DNA from: Jeotgalibacillus salarius
GTDB taxonomy: Bacteria; Bacillota; Bacilli; Bacillales; Jeotgalibacillaceae
Assembly (NCBI RefSeq): GCF_004405125.1
Contig: NZ_SORX01000007.1
Coordinates: 113,638-177,637 of the forward strand
Direction of reading: 5' to 3'
DNA: 64,000 nucleotides
Each line of letters starts with the position of its first letter. The first letter of the stretch is position 1. The notes beneath the pieces were generated by a model. That model worked only from the letters and a program-made list of their open reading frames with translations, did no database searches and was not told the origin of the DNA. The translations under genes were made by a program, and so were the position numbers. Positions 8,987-18,541 of the stretch are shown here, piece by piece.

Positions 8987-11074
8987 ATGATTTGTCAAAA
9001 GTGCCAGAGTAACACAGCTAATATAAAATTCAGAGTTCAATTGGATAATCAGGTTCAGGATTTTCATTTGTGCTCCGCATGCTATAAAGAAGAACGATCT
9101 AAGCTACATGCTGCGATGAACAATAAAGGACACGATCAGTTCCAGCCCTTTGACCAAATGGAGCAGGAACAGCAGCCGGAGAAAGAGAACGGACTCCTTG
9201 AAGAGTACGGACGAAATCTGACAAACCTTGCACATGCAGGTTTAATTGATCCGGTGATCGGCCGCAATGCGGAAATCGAGCAGATGATAGAAATTCTGAA
9301 TAGAAGAAACAAAAATAACCCAGTACTGATCGGTGAACCCGGAATTGGTAAAACGGCTGTTGCTGAAGGTCTTGCACTAAAAATCTCGGAGGGCAATGTA
9401 CCACAGAAGCTGGAGCAAAAAGAAGTGATTTTACTAGATGTAGCATCACTTGTTTCAAATACCGGGATCAGAGGTCAATTCGAAGAAAGAATGAAACAGC
9501 TCATCAGTGAGCTGCAGCAGCGCAAAAATATTATTTTATTCATTGATGAGATCCATCAGATTGTTGGTGCGGGGTCTGCGGAAGGATCAATGGATGCCGG
9601 AAACATTCTGAAGCCTGCTCTTGCACGTGGAGAATTGCAGCTTGTAGGTGCTACCACACTTACTGAGTATCGTAAAATTGAAAAAGATGCAGCACTAGAA
9701 CGCCGTTTTCAGCCTATTCACCTAAAAGAACCTTCTATCCCAGAAGCAATTGAAATTCTTCACGGACTTGCTCCAAGATATGAAGAATATCACGCTGTTA
9801 CGTATAGCGCTGAAGCAATCGAAGCGACTGTCACGCTATCCAAACGATATATTCAGGATCGATTCCTTCCAGACAAGGCAATTGACCTGATGGATGAAGC
9901 AGGATCAAAGCTGAACCTTACGTTAGACAATGCTGATAAAGCTGCTGTTGAAGATCGACTCAAGTCTATTCATGCAGAAAAAGAAGAAGCACTTAAACAC
10001 GAAGAATATGAAAAAGCTGCCAAATTAAGAGATGAAGAAGCAGAACTCGAAAAAGTGTTAGAAAAGCCTGCTTCTTCTGAAAAACCAATTGTACAAATAG
10101 AGTTGATTCAAAAACTAATTGAACGAAAAACTGGTATTCCTGTTGGAAAGCTTGAGCAGGATGAGCATAAAAAAATGGCTGATCTAGAAGAAAACCTGCG
10201 CACTCATGTCATTGGACAGAACGAAGCAGTAAAACGTGTAGCAAAAGCCGTGCGCAGAAGTCGTGCAGGACTAAAATCGAAAAATCGCCCGGCAGGTTCA
10301 TTCCTTTTTGTGGGACCAACCGGTGTTGGTAAAACCGAATTGTCCAAAACGCTCGCTGAAGAATTATTCGGTTCAAAGGATCACATGGTCCGACTTGATA
10401 TGAGCGAATATATGGAAAAACACAGTGTGTCTAAACTGATTGGTTCGCCACCAGGATATGTAGGACATGATCAGGCCGGTCAGCTGACTGAAAAAGTTCG
10501 CCGATCTCCTTATACGATTCTTCTATTGGATGAAATCGAGAAAGCGCACCCCGATGTGATGCATATGTTTCTTCAAATCATGGAAGATGGACGGTTAACT
10601 GACAGTCAGGGACGTACAGTAAGCTTCAAAGAAACAGTTATTATCATGACAAGTAACGCAGGTATAGGTACAAGAAAGAAAGCAGTCGGCTTTGGAGCAA
10701 CTCAGACTGCCGATGAAACTTCTATTCTTGAATCATTAAGCGACTTTTTCAAACCCGAATTTTTAAACAGGTTTGATAGCATTATTGAGTTTGAATCTCT
10801 AGAAAAAGAACATTTGATCAAAATTGTTGATCTCATGCTGAATGAATTAAAGGAACTAATCGAAGAACAGGACATGAAGCTTGATGTAACAGACGAAGTA
10901 AAGGAACGAATCGCTGAACTTGGCTACCACCCTTCTTTTGGTGCGAGACCTTTAAGAAGAGTCATTCAGGAAACGATCGAGGATCAGGTAACTGACTTTA
11001 TGTACGATTTCCCTGAAGAAAAACAGTTAAAAGCAGTGCTGGATGAAAATGATATTAAAATCGAAAAAATGTAA
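8987..11074 (+). CDS. clpE: ATP-dependent Clp protease ATP-binding subunit ClpE
   Basis: The protein has 695 residues from the ATG at 8987, chosen for GAGGAGG upstream and because it puts the zinc finger at the N-terminus. The finger is CQKC ... CSAC within the first 35 residues, which separates ClpE from ClpC. Two AAA+ modules follow: [13 protein letters not shown] with [10 protein letters not shown], then [13 protein letters not shown] with [13 protein letters not shown] UvrB/C-like coiled segment ([17 protein letters not shown]) lies between them. ClpE unfolds damaged proteins for ClpP. Promoter structure indicates CtsR control; in B. subtilis ClpE helps restore CtsR repression after heat shock. 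Confidence 0.96.
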   Translation: MICQKCQSNTANIKFRVQLDNQVQDFHLCSACYKEERSKLHAAMNNKGHDQFQPFDQMEQEQQPEKENGLLEEYGRNLTNLAHAGLIDPVIGRNAEIEQMIEILNRRNKNNPVLIGEPGIGKTAVAEGLALKISEGNVPQKLEQKEVILLDVASLVSNTGIRGQFEERMKQLISELQQRKNIILFIDEIHQIVGAGSAEGSMDAGNILKPALARGELQLVGATTLTEYRKIEKDAALERRFQPIHLKEPSIPEAIEILHGLAPRYEEYHAVTYSAEAIEATVTLSKRYIQDRFLPDKAIDLMDEAGSKLNLTLDNADKAAVEDRLKSIHAEKEEALKHEEYEKAAKLRDEEAELEKVLEKPASSEKPIVQIELIQKLIERKTGIPVGKLEQDEHKKMADLEENLRTHVIGQNEAVKRVAKAVRRSRAGLKSKNRPAGSFLFVGPTGVGKTELSKTLAEELFGSKDHMVRLDMSEYMEKHSVSKLIGSPPGYVGHDQAGQLTEKVRRSPYTILLLDEIEKAHPDVMHMFLQIMEDGRLTDSQGRTVSFKETVIIMTSNAGIGTRKKAVGFGATQTADETSILESLSDFFKPEFLNRFDSIIEFESLEKEHLIKIVDLMLNELKELIEEQDMKLDVTDEVKERIAELGYHPSFGARPLRRVIQETIEDQVTDFMYDFPEEKQLKAVLDENDIKIEKM

Positions 11075-11122
11075 TTAAAAAGAAAAACTACACGAACTGA
11101 AATCTATAAAAAGTAGTATTAA

Positions 11123-11158
11123 AAGAGGATGGGACAAAAAAAGCTGTCCCATCCTCTT
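11123..11158 (+). terminator. Strong hairpin downstream of clpE
   Basis: A perfect 14-bp stem (AAGAGGATGGGACA / TGTCCCATCCTCTT) with an eight-base loop lies about 50 bases after the clpE stop. The following sequence is T-rich but broken (ACTTGTTTAG), so termination is likely but may be imperfect. Confidence 0.75.
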
Positions 11159-11290
11159 ACTTGTTTAGCTTAGATCTCAATAAAAATTTTGTTTAAGAGA
11201 TTGTTTTGTGTTCGTATGTTTATTTGGACAATTACGAATGACTTTACATATTTGATTAGCTTTATGTGCAGCTTCTCATTTTTATTAACG

Positions 11291-12988
11291 TCAAAGCACT
11301 TTATCATCCACACGGTTAAGCCAATTTTCTATTTTATTTACTACAGACTTAAGGCTGCCTTCTTCAAATGGCGATTTGAGATTTGCCTCTTTCAAAAGTT
11401 CAGTGAACGATTTTGACCCGCCTAAAGTACATAAATGGACATAGTCTTTCCAGGCAACATCAAAATCTTCTGTTGATTTTTCCCAAAACTGAAAAGCACA
11501 AATCTGCGCAAGCGTATAGTCAATATAATAAAATGGAACTTCGTATATATGACCCTGTCTCTGCCATACACCTCCACTGTTTAAATAATTATGATCGCCA
11601 TAATCACGGTGCGGAAGGTAGATGGCTTCAAGTTCTTTCCAGACTGCTTTGCGCTCTGAAGGCGACATATCAGGATTTTCATAAATGCGGTGCTGAAATT
11701 CATCTACAGCCACTCCATATGGAAGGAATAAGATTCCGCTGCTCAAGTGAGAAAACTTGTATTTCTCAGTTTCTTCCTCAAAAAAGTTTTCCATCCATGG
11801 CCAAGTCAGAAATTCCATGCTCATTGAATGAATTTCTGCCGCTTCATGAGTTGGCCATATATATTCAGGTATATCAGTGCTTCTACTCATGTATACCTGA
11901 AAAGCATGTCCAGCTTCATGAGTTAATACATCAATGTCTGCCGAAGTACCATTAAAGTTAGAGAAAATAAACGGGGCTTCATAGTTTTCAATAAACGTAC
12001 AATAACCCCCTGCTTCTTTACCCTTTTTAGCTTCCAGGTCCATCAGTTCACGCTCATTCATAAATGTAAAGAACTCATTTGTTTCATCTGAAAGCTCCTG
12101 GTACATTTGTTTACCTTTTTGAATAATCCAGTCCGGACCACCTTTTGGGTTTGCATTTCCCGTTAAGAATTCCAGTGATTCATCCCAGAACTTTAACTCT
12201 GCTACGCCAATTCTTTCTTTTTGACGCTCCCTAAGCTTTGTTGCGAGTGGAACAACGTATTGTCTGACCTGTTCACGGAACTTGTCAACCTGCTCTGCAT
12301 CATAATCCACTCTCAGCATTCTTAGATATCCCACTTCCACAAAATTCTTAAACCCAAGTTTCAGAGCAATTTGATGTCTCGTTTTTACAAGTTTGTCGTA
12401 GATCTCATCAAAAGCGCTTTCATTTTCTGAAAAGAAATTAAATTTTGCTTTCACTGCTTTTTCCCTGACCTGTCGATCTGTCGATTCAGTATAAGGATCA
12501 ATTTGAGCCAGTGTCAGGGTTTCACCTTCAAACTCGATTTCAGCTGACGCTATAAGTTTTGAATACTCTGATGACAGACGATTCTCTTCCTGGAGCAGCG
12601 GAATAATTTCGGGACTGAATGACTTAATTGTATAATCTGCCAGCGAGAAAAATTGGCTTCCCCACTTCTTCTCCAGTTCACCGCGATAAGGTGATGTAAC
12701 AAGTTCTTTATAAAATAGCGTATTAAGCTCAGAAAACTGCGGTCCTGTCTCATCAAAATAATTTCTTTCATTTTCATAAAATGCATCTTTTGTATCAATC
12801 GAAGCTCTGATAAAAGCGAGATTTCCCTGAGTGGATATATCATCTCTCAGCTGGTTAATTTTTAATATGATCTGCTCCTGATCTTTCATACTTTTTGCAT
12901 TTCTGAATGCTTCAAGTAATGCTGTAAATTCAGTTTTGACCTGTTCATATTCAGGTCGCTTGTATTCATAATCTTTAAATTTCAACAT
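11291..12988 (-). CDS. M3 family oligoendopeptidase (PepF-related)
   Basis: The protein has 565 residues from the ATG at 12988, chosen for GGAGGAG five to six bases upstream rather than the in-frame upstream start at 13024. The zinc metallopeptidase motif HEAGH is present in DVLTHEAGHAFQVYMSR, with the third zinc ligand expected in the downstream HEAAEIHSMSMEFL. This corresponds to the M3 oligoendopeptidase subgroup that is shorter than PepF. It should cut short cytosolic peptides. It is monocistronic and convergent with clpE. Confidence 0.93.
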   Translation of the reverse strand: MLKFKDYEYKRPEYEQVKTEFTALLEAFRNAKSMKDQEQIILKINQLRDDISTQGNLAFIRASIDTKDAFYENERNYFDETGPQFSELNTLFYKELVTSPYRGELEKKWGSQFFSLADYTIKSFSPEIIPLLQEENRLSSEYSKLIASAEIEFEGETLTLAQIDPYTESTDRQVREKAVKAKFNFFSENESAFDEIYDKLVKTRHQIALKLGFKNFVEVGYLRMLRVDYDAEQVDKFREQVRQYVVPLATKLRERQKERIGVAELKFWDESLEFLTGNANPKGGPDWIIQKGKQMYQELSDETNEFFTFMNERELMDLEAKKGKEAGGYCTFIENYEAPFIFSNFNGTSADIDVLTHEAGHAFQVYMSRSTDIPEYIWPTHEAAEIHSMSMEFLTWPWMENFFEEETEKYKFSHLSSGILFLPYGVAVDEFQHRIYENPDMSPSERKAVWKELEAIYLPHRDYGDHNYLNSGGVWQRQGHIYEVPFYYIDYTLAQICAFQFWEKSTEDFDVAWKDYVHLCTLGGSKSFTELLKEANLKSPFEEGSLKSVVNKIENWLNRVDDKVL

Positions 12989-13061
12989 TTTATGTCTCCT
13001 CCACTTATTCTTCCATTCATTCATTTCGACTAATCATTCATGCTTTCCTGCTATTTACAAT

Positions 13062-13224
13062 AAGCTCTGTTAAAGTTGGCTGTTGATTTCCGCTTCAGGG
13101 GGATGCTTTCCGTTGCCAGGCTTCGCCGTGATTGTCTCACCTGTCCCTTCCTGCCACAGGAGTCACCCCCTTACGCTCCAATCACCAGCCGTGCAGAAAA
13201 AACAATGGACTTTAACAAAGCCTT
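13062..13224. repeat. Dispersed palindromic intergenic repeat, copy A
   Basis: The ends are inverted relative to each other: AAGCTCTGTTAAAGTTGG at the left, and at the right (13207-13224) the complement of AAGGCTTTGTTAAAGTCC. Inside are the conserved blocks GTTGATTTCCGCTTCAGG and GGAGTCACCCCCTTACGCTC. It shares these blocks with the copies at 33361-33489 and 53252-53421. It contains no reading frame and lies between two genes that are read leftward. Confidence 0.85.
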
Positions 13225-13229
13225 CCCAT

Positions 13230-13255
13230 AAAAAAACACCGGAATGATCCGGTGT
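13230..13255 (-). terminator. Rho-independent terminator of the marR gene
   Basis: On the minus strand, a stem ACACCGG / CCGGTGT with a short loop is followed by a run of six or more T, 18 bases after the stop codon. Confidence 0.88.
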
Positions 13256-13273
13256 CATGTGATTGTTGCTCTT

Positions 13274-13723
13274 TTAATAAGAAAGGTCTTTTATCGAAAG
13301 TCCCAGCTTTTTTAATAGCTCAATTGCCTTTTTCTGTTCTTCGTCTGAAAGTACGGTCATCAGTTCATGCAAATTCTTTTCATGTGCCGGGAAGATTTCG
13401 CTCATGAATCGATTACCCTCTTCAGTGATTTCAGCATAAGTGACCCTTCTGTCTTCAGGAGACGCAATTCTGCTGATCAGCCCTTTTTTCTCCAGTTTGT
13501 CCACTACATAAGTGATACTGCCACTGGCAAGCAGAATTTTACCGCCTATTTTCTGAAGCGGCTGCTTACCTTTATGATAAAGTAATTCAAGAACACCAAA
13601 TTCAGTAGGATTTAATCCATTCTCCTGAAAGAATTTACTGCTGGATTCATTGATTGCTTTGTACGCTCTCGATAAAACTATAAACAGCTTTAACGATTGA
13701 TTATAGTCCGCTTCCTCTGTCAT
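13274..13723 (-). CDS. MarR family transcriptional regulator, MhqR/YkvE-like
   Basis: The protein has 149 residues with the MarR winged helix-turn-helix. The recognition region is QKIGGKILLASGSITYVVDKLEKKGLI and the wing is RIASPEDRRVTYAEIT. The opening LNPTEFGVLELLYHKG is characteristic of the MhqR (YkvE) branch. MhqR represses azoreductase and dioxygenase genes and responds to quinones and catechols. In B. subtilis mhqR lies close to clpE and the mtn genes, as here, which supports orthology. Its targets are not next to it in this window. Confidence 0.85.
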   Translation of the reverse strand: MTEEADYNQSLKLFIVLSRAYKAINESSSKFFQENGLNPTEFGVLELLYHKGKQPLQKIGGKILLASGSITYVVDKLEKKGLISRIASPEDRRVTYAEITEEGNRFMSEIFPAHEKNLHELMTVLSDEEQKKAIELLKKLGLSIKDLSY

Positions 13724-13773
13724 TTTCAGTCATCCCTTTGTCAGTTTCATCATATAAAGTATAGCGATGAGTA

Positions 13774-14796
13774 CTAAAAGAAGTCAATATAATCCTTTAG
13801 ACGTAAATTTTCCAACCAATCTTTGATTAGCTGATCTTCAGAATCTATAGCAGAAAAATGTTTTTCAGCCGTTTCAGACATGCTCCAGTTTAATGTTTCA
13901 AGTTCCTGAAAATGAACGAGTTTTTCTACTTCTTTATCTGATTCCGCATGATCAGCTGAAAGCCACTGACCTTTTATTGTCTCAACTTTGTATGAAGATC
14001 CGAACCTTGAGAGTGATACCTGGATTTCACCCAGATCCGTACCGAACGAACCGGATTGCATCACAAATTTCCCATCGCGTTCTTCGCAAATTTTAATATG
14101 TTCTCTTCCAGTGAGGAGAATATCAATCCCGTCTATCGTGCAAATGCGATCTGCCTGATCTATTGAGCGCGAAGACTTTTCATTAAAACTTCCATGATAA
14201 TTCAATATAACCAGATCAGGACTTTCATTTTCATGGATGAACCCTACCCAACGTTTAGCGGAGAAGTAGGCATCTTCAAATAAAATATCTTTCACAATAT
14301 ATGGACCTTCATCAGTCTTTCTTGTAGCTGATACGCCAAGGATCGCAATTTTCACACCTTTGACTGTCTTTACTGTATAAGGAAATCCAAAATAAGGTTC
14401 TTTCGTCGTTTTATGAACGACATTTGCAGCAAGCCACGGAAAAAAAGACCTGCCTATTGCACGGCTTAGAAAAGGAACTCCGTAATCAAAATCAAACTCC
14501 CCGATTGTTGCGCAATCATATTGCAGGTGATTCATAATTGAAATCATCGGGTTCGGCATGTGGTCATTATATTTAGCATAATGATAGGTTAAAGGACTTC
14601 CCTTCAACATATCTCCCGTATCAAACAGCAGCAGTTCAGGATCTTCTATGCGTCGGTTTTTAATTAATGACGACAAACGTGCCATTCCGTGAGCCTCCTG
14701 ATCAGTCCCCCAGTGGGAAGATGATTTAACATGGCCATGGATATCATTCGTTTGAAGAATAGTGATTTGAACATGTTCGTTTACCAACGGTTTCAC
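13774..14796 (-). CDS. Metallophosphoesterase / 5'-nucleotidase-like protein with degenerate active-site motifs
   Basis: The protein has 340 residues and covers only the N-terminal metallophosphatase half of UshA-type 5'-nucleotidases; no C-terminal nucleotide-binding domain and no signal peptide are present. Motif I (TNDIHGH, Asp18/His20) and motif II (DTGDMLKG) are intact. The motif that should read GNHE reads GEFD (residues 99-102) and the final GHxH motif reads GREH. The metal-binding Asn and catalytic His are therefore missing. It may be catalytically altered or inactive. It begins at GTG 14796, or at TTG 14787 with GGGGTG better placed. It is followed on the same strand by no other gene and preceded by mtnE 24 bases upstream. 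Confidence 0.8.
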   Translation of the reverse strand: MKPLVNEHVQITILQTNDIHGHVKSSSHWGTDQEAHGMARLSSLIKNRRIEDPELLLFDTGDMLKGSPLTYHYAKYNDHMPNPMISIMNHLQYDCATIGEFDFDYGVPFLSRAIGRSFFPWLAANVVHKTTKEPYFGFPYTVKTVKGVKIAILGVSATRKTDEGPYIVKDILFEDAYFSAKRWVGFIHENESPDLVILNYHGSFNEKSSRSIDQADRICTIDGIDILLTGREHIKICEERDGKFVMQSGSFGTDLGEIQVSLSRFGSSYKVETIKGQWLSADHAESDKEVEKLVHFQELETLNWSMSETAEKHFSAIDSEDQLIKDWLENLRLKDYIDFF

Positions 14797-14820
14797 CCCA
14801 TTTGAAGAATGGCAGCTGTC

Positions 14821-16008
14821 TTATGTATGATCTGTTGAAAATATATCAAGTCCAGACAGTCTCAGTGCTGCTTCTTCTATTTTCTTTTCATCCGCAAGAA
14901 GTGCAACCCTCACGTACCCTTCACCAGCTTGTCCAAAGCCGATCCCTGGCGCTACGACGACACCAGCATATTCAAGCAGATAATCACTGAAACCTTCCGA
15001 AGTAAAGCCTTCCGGCACTTTAAACCAGGCAAAAAAAGATCCTTTTGGCGGTTCAACTTTCCAGCCAGCCTCATTAAAAGCCCGTATCATTGTATTTCTT
15101 CTTTTTTCATAAATATTTGAAAGCTCCAAAGCAGGTTCATAAGACTCAGTCAAAGCCGCCTCAGCAGCTTCCTGCACGGCACCGAACAAACTAACGTGTA
15201 AGTGATCCTGCAGGAGATTTAAAGCTTCAATGACTGAAGGATTCCCTACTGCGAATCCTACACGCCAGCCAGCCATATTAAACGTTTTTGACAGTGTATA
15301 AATTTCAACACCATTTACTTTTGATCTTTGTGATTGCAGGTAGCTGATCGGCCTATGTCCATCAAATCCGATTGAACCATATGCAAAATCATGTACAACA
15401 CAAATATTATATTTTTCAGCAAAAGCGATCACTTCATCAAAAAACTGCTGATTTGCGAGTGCACCAGTTGGGTTATTGGGATAATTCAAAAACATCAGCT
15501 TTGCTTTTTTCGCTTGTTCTTCAGAGATTTTTGTTAAGTCCGGAAGAAAATGATTTTCTTCAAGCAGTGGCATCATGACCATTTCTGCTTCAGCAAGAGA
15601 AACCCCGGACCAATAGTCAGGATATCCCGGATCTGGTACAAGGACAACATCTCCAGGATTAACGAGACACTGAGGCAGTTCCACCAGACCAGCCTTGCCA
15701 CCAAACAGCAAAGCAACTTCTTTATCGGGATCAAGTTCTACACCATATTCTCTTTTATAAAATGCTGCCGCAGCTTCTCTGGCATATTTCATCCCTTTAA
15801 ATGGTGAATATTTATGATTAATTGGATTTTCTGCCGCTTTTTGAAGCCTTTTGACAATATGTTCAGGGGTTGGCAGGTCAGGGTTCCCCTGGCCTAGATT
15901 GATAATATCATGCCCTTCTGCTACCTTTTCCATTACTTTTGATGAAAGTTTTGCAAAAAACTGTTCAGGAAGATGATGCAAACGTTCTGCGTGTTCAAAC
16001 TTTTTCAC
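14821..16008 (-). CDS. mtnE: PLP-dependent aminotransferase, MtnE (methionine salvage)
   Basis: The protein has 395 residues, a class I/II aminotransferase of fold type I. Landmarks are NLGQGNPDLPTP near the N-terminus, NYPNNPTGA, DFAYG and the Schiff-base lysine motif TLSKTFNMAGWR. The sequence closely recalls B. subtilis MtnE (YkrV), which converts 2-keto-4-methylthiobutyrate to methionine in the last step of methylthioadenosine salvage. It is divergent from mtnU, its usual partner, with under 90 bases between them. I found no SAM riboswitch in that short gap. Confidence 0.9.
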   Translation of the reverse strand: MKKFEHAERLHHLPEQFFAKLSSKVMEKVAEGHDIINLGQGNPDLPTPEHIVKRLQKAAENPINHKYSPFKGMKYAREAAAAFYKREYGVELDPDKEVALLFGGKAGLVELPQCLVNPGDVVLVPDPGYPDYWSGVSLAEAEMVMMPLLEENHFLPDLTKISEEQAKKAKLMFLNYPNNPTGALANQQFFDEVIAFAEKYNICVVHDFAYGSIGFDGHRPISYLQSQRSKVNGVEIYTLSKTFNMAGWRVGFAVGNPSVIEALNLLQDHLHVSLFGAVQEAAEAALTESYEPALELSNIYEKRRNTMIRAFNEAGWKVEPPKGSFFAWFKVPEGFTSEGFSDYLLEYAGVVVAPGIGFGQAGEGYVRVALLADEKKIEEAALRLSGLDIFSTDHT

Positions 16009-16095
16009 AAGGACGCCCCGCTTTCAAATTGTTGCTCTAAATGTTATAACGGAAATGTATAATTGTAAAGACGATTCTGAAAAGTGGGTGAACAT

Positions 16096-16863
16096 ATGAA
16101 AATCGCAATCTTTCAAATGGATCTGGCATTCGGAGATCCTGAAAAAAACTATGAAAAAGTGAAAAGCTGGATAAGCAGAATGCACACGGCAGACCTGATT
16201 ATTTTACCTGAGCTTTGGACGACAGGTTATGATCTGCCAAACCTGAAAAATATGCAGGATCACTACAATGAAACTGTTACTTTTTTGAGAGAACTGGCCG
16301 TTCAATATAACGTAAATATTATTGGCGGATCCGCAGCTAACCTTAAAGATGGAAACATCTTTAATACAATGCCAGTCATTGACCGGAAAGGTTCACTTAT
16401 TCACGAATACAGCAAGCTGCATTTATTTAAGTTAATGGATGAACATCTCTATTTAAAAGAAGGTGCTGATGATGCTTCATTTAAGCTTGAACAAATTCAC
16501 TTTGCAGGCTTTATATGTTATGATATCAGATTTCCTGAATGGATCAGAAAATCTGTTCTGAGTGGAGCGAAAGTAGTGGTGATCCCTGCAGAGTGGCCTG
16601 CCGCAAGGATTGATCACTGGACCACTCTATTAAAAGCCAGAGCAATTGAAAACCAGGTATATGTAATTGCCTGTAACCGCGTTGGAAGTGATCATGCAAA
16701 TGAATTTGGCGGACATTCAATCATGATTGATCCCTGGGGAAAAGTAATTGCTGAGGGGTCTGATAGGGAAGAAATTGTGTACGGTGATATTTACGAAGAG
16801 GAAGTCGAAGAAATTCGCAAAAGGATTCCAATTTTTGACGACAGGAGAGCGGATTTTTATTAA
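16096..16863 (+). CDS. mtnU: Carbon-nitrogen hydrolase MtnU (omega-amidase type)
   Basis: The protein has 255 residues from the ATG at 16096. It is a nitrilase-superfamily hydrolase with the Glu-Lys-Cys triad: Glu in LIILPELWTTGY, Lys in YSKLHLFKL and Cys in GFICYDIRFPEW. In B. subtilis and other bacteria the mtnE neighbour mtnU is proposed to hydrolyse alpha-ketoglutaramate, the product when glutamine is the amino donor of MtnE, making the transamination irreversible. The divergent arrangement with mtnE matches. Confidence 0.9.
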   Translation: MKIAIFQMDLAFGDPEKNYEKVKSWISRMHTADLIILPELWTTGYDLPNLKNMQDHYNETVTFLRELAVQYNVNIIGGSAANLKDGNIFNTMPVIDRKGSLIHEYSKLHLFKLMDEHLYLKEGADDASFKLEQIHFAGFICYDIRFPEWIRKSVLSGAKVVVIPAEWPAARIDHWTTLLKARAIENQVYVIACNRVGSDHANEFGGHSIMIDPWGKVIAEGSDREEIVYGDIYEEEVEEIRKRIPIFDDRRADFY

Positions 16864-16888
16864 ATCATAACCGCTGCTCATTTATGTA

Positions 16889-16977
16889 CGGGACTTATTT
16901 TTTCGGGCCGGGAAGTGAGCCTATATAGCTGACATTTTCAGGACGGGCTCTTTCCTGGCGCGGAATTCACCGTCCCG
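16889..16977. repeat. Long multi-step hairpin at the mtnU / histidine kinase junction
   Basis: Nested complementary segments form one long interrupted stem: CGGGAC (16889-16894) with GTCCCG (16972-16977), GCCGGGAA (16907-16914) with TTCCTGGC (16952-16959), GAGCC (16917-16921) with GGCTC (16946-16950), and CTGA (16929-16932) with TCAG (16938-16941). It sits between convergent genes. No T run follows on either strand. It is unlike the repeat family at 13 kb in sequence. Confidence 0.7.
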
Positions 16978-17036
16978 CATTCTCACAGCTGTTTGCATCA
17001 TTTTGCTCAGCATAATGAACTTTGAACAAGATCCTT

Positions 17037-18422
17037 TTATTCCATCAGAGGCAAACCAATTTTAAATTCTGTTCCTTCATATAATCTGCTGATCACATTT
17101 ACAGTGCCCTGGTGCTCCTCAATGATTTTCAGGCTGACGGGCAGTCCGAGACCTGTTCCGTTTACTTTCGTTGTAAAAAAAGGCTCATTTAACTTATTCA
17201 GCTTTTCTTCAGGAATACCGCATCCATTGTCTTTGACGGATATGAGATGCTGATTCCCTGAAGTTTCAACCGATACGAAAATTTCTCCTTTATCCGGCAT
17301 CGCTTCAAGTGCATTTTTTATAAGATTAATAAATACTTGCTTGAGACGGTTTGCATCACCAAACGTTAAGTGTTCTGACTGCCGGGCATTAAATTTAATA
17401 TCTACATCATGTAAAATTGCCTGTGGCTTCATCATGTCAACAGTATCCGCAAGCACCCTGGTCAAATTAATTTTTTCAAACACTGTGTTTTTAGGCTTTG
17501 CCAGCATCAAGAATTCTGTCATAATCGTCTCAATCCTCTTAAGCTCCGAATTAATCACTTCAAAGTACATTTTTTGATGATCTTTTAAATTAGGTTCAAG
17601 GAGCTGAATAAAGCCTTTTAGAGAAGTCATCGGATTTCTGATTTCATGCGCAATCCCTGCCGCAAGCTGACCCACTACTTTGAGCGTATCCTGATGATCA
17701 ACCCGTCTCATGTATTCCACAACTTCGCTTATATCCCTGATCACAATCAAATCGTATCCCTGAGATATCTCATTAACCTTTGTAAACTCAAAATAATGTG
17801 ATCTGATCTTAATCACATCACTTACTATATTTTCAGTTGCTTGAGGAGCAAACTGTTGATCGAATCCAGGTATATTCTTCTCAGTTTCATACTCATCCAA
17901 CAAGCGATAGATGTTGACCTTTCTTCCGTTTTGAAGGTTTAATAGCTTATTTGCAAAAAGGTTGGATCTGACTACTGAACCATTGGCATTGATAAGCATA
18001 AGACCATGAATTGCTTTATCAAATATAGTCGTAAAGATTTCATCTTCAGGACCTTTATTTATGTCTTTAAATATAAGGATGAATCTTTCCTCTCCTGTTA
18101 CAGGGATAAATTCACAAGTGCATTCATGATCCGAGTCCACAAAAAGTAACTGTATTTCCCTCTCATCGGCTTTGTTATTCATCATACAGGATTTTAGCCA
18201 TTCAACATGTTCAGGTTTCAAATATGTATAGATCTTGATTCCAGCTCTCATCTCGAAATATTGTTTGCTCTGTTCATTAAAATTGAGTATAATTCCATTT
18301 TGGTCAGTCAACAAAGCACACTCACTAATATGATTCAATATTCGTGAACTAAATTTAGCTTGGTCTATTTGTTCTCCACAATCCTGAAAAGGCTCTAATT
18401 GTGACAAATGTCTAGAAAGCAT
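17037..18422 (-). CDS. PAS-domain sensor histidine kinase, KinE-like sporulation kinase
   Basis: The protein has 461 residues from the ATG at 18422, where AGAAGGG precedes the codon; an ATG at 18458 has no ribosome-binding site. There are no membrane segments. Two PAS-like regions (about 30-120 and 130-245) precede the HisKA box AHEIRNPMTSLKGFIQLL and the ATPase boxes NLIKNALEAMP, DNGCGIP and GTGLGLPVS. These are features of the cytosolic kinases that feed phosphate to Spo0F at sporulation onset. Its neighbours match those of kinE in B. subtilis (mtn genes, ykrP). The signal is unknown. Confidence 0.87.
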   Translation of the reverse strand: MLSRHLSQLEPFQDCGEQIDQAKFSSRILNHISECALLTDQNGIILNFNEQSKQYFEMRAGIKIYTYLKPEHVEWLKSCMMNNKADEREIQLLFVDSDHECTCEFIPVTGEERFILIFKDINKGPEDEIFTTIFDKAIHGLMLINANGSVVRSNLFANKLLNLQNGRKVNIYRLLDEYETEKNIPGFDQQFAPQATENIVSDVIKIRSHYFEFTKVNEISQGYDLIVIRDISEVVEYMRRVDHQDTLKVVGQLAAGIAHEIRNPMTSLKGFIQLLEPNLKDHQKMYFEVINSELKRIETIMTEFLMLAKPKNTVFEKINLTRVLADTVDMMKPQAILHDVDIKFNARQSEHLTFGDANRLKQVFINLIKNALEAMPDKGEIFVSVETSGNQHLISVKDNGCGIPEEKLNKLNEPFFTTKVNGTGLGLPVSLKIIEEHQGTVNVISRLYEGTEFKIGLPLME

Positions 18423-18541
18423 ATTAATATCCCTTCTTTTCGCTAGAATGAACTTCATTAATGTTTATGCCATCTTCACCGGATTTATTAATAGCGAAAA
18501 CGGGTATGTAAACTGAATGAAGTGTAATAGAAAGCGGTGTA

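Noticed and set aside
9099..9458. Minus-strand frames inside clpE
   Set aside because: Shadows of the clpE coding strand with no start context or family resemblance.
16009..16095. SAM (S-box) riboswitch expected at methionine salvage genes
   Set aside because: The mtnE-mtnU gap is too short and lacks S-box motifs.
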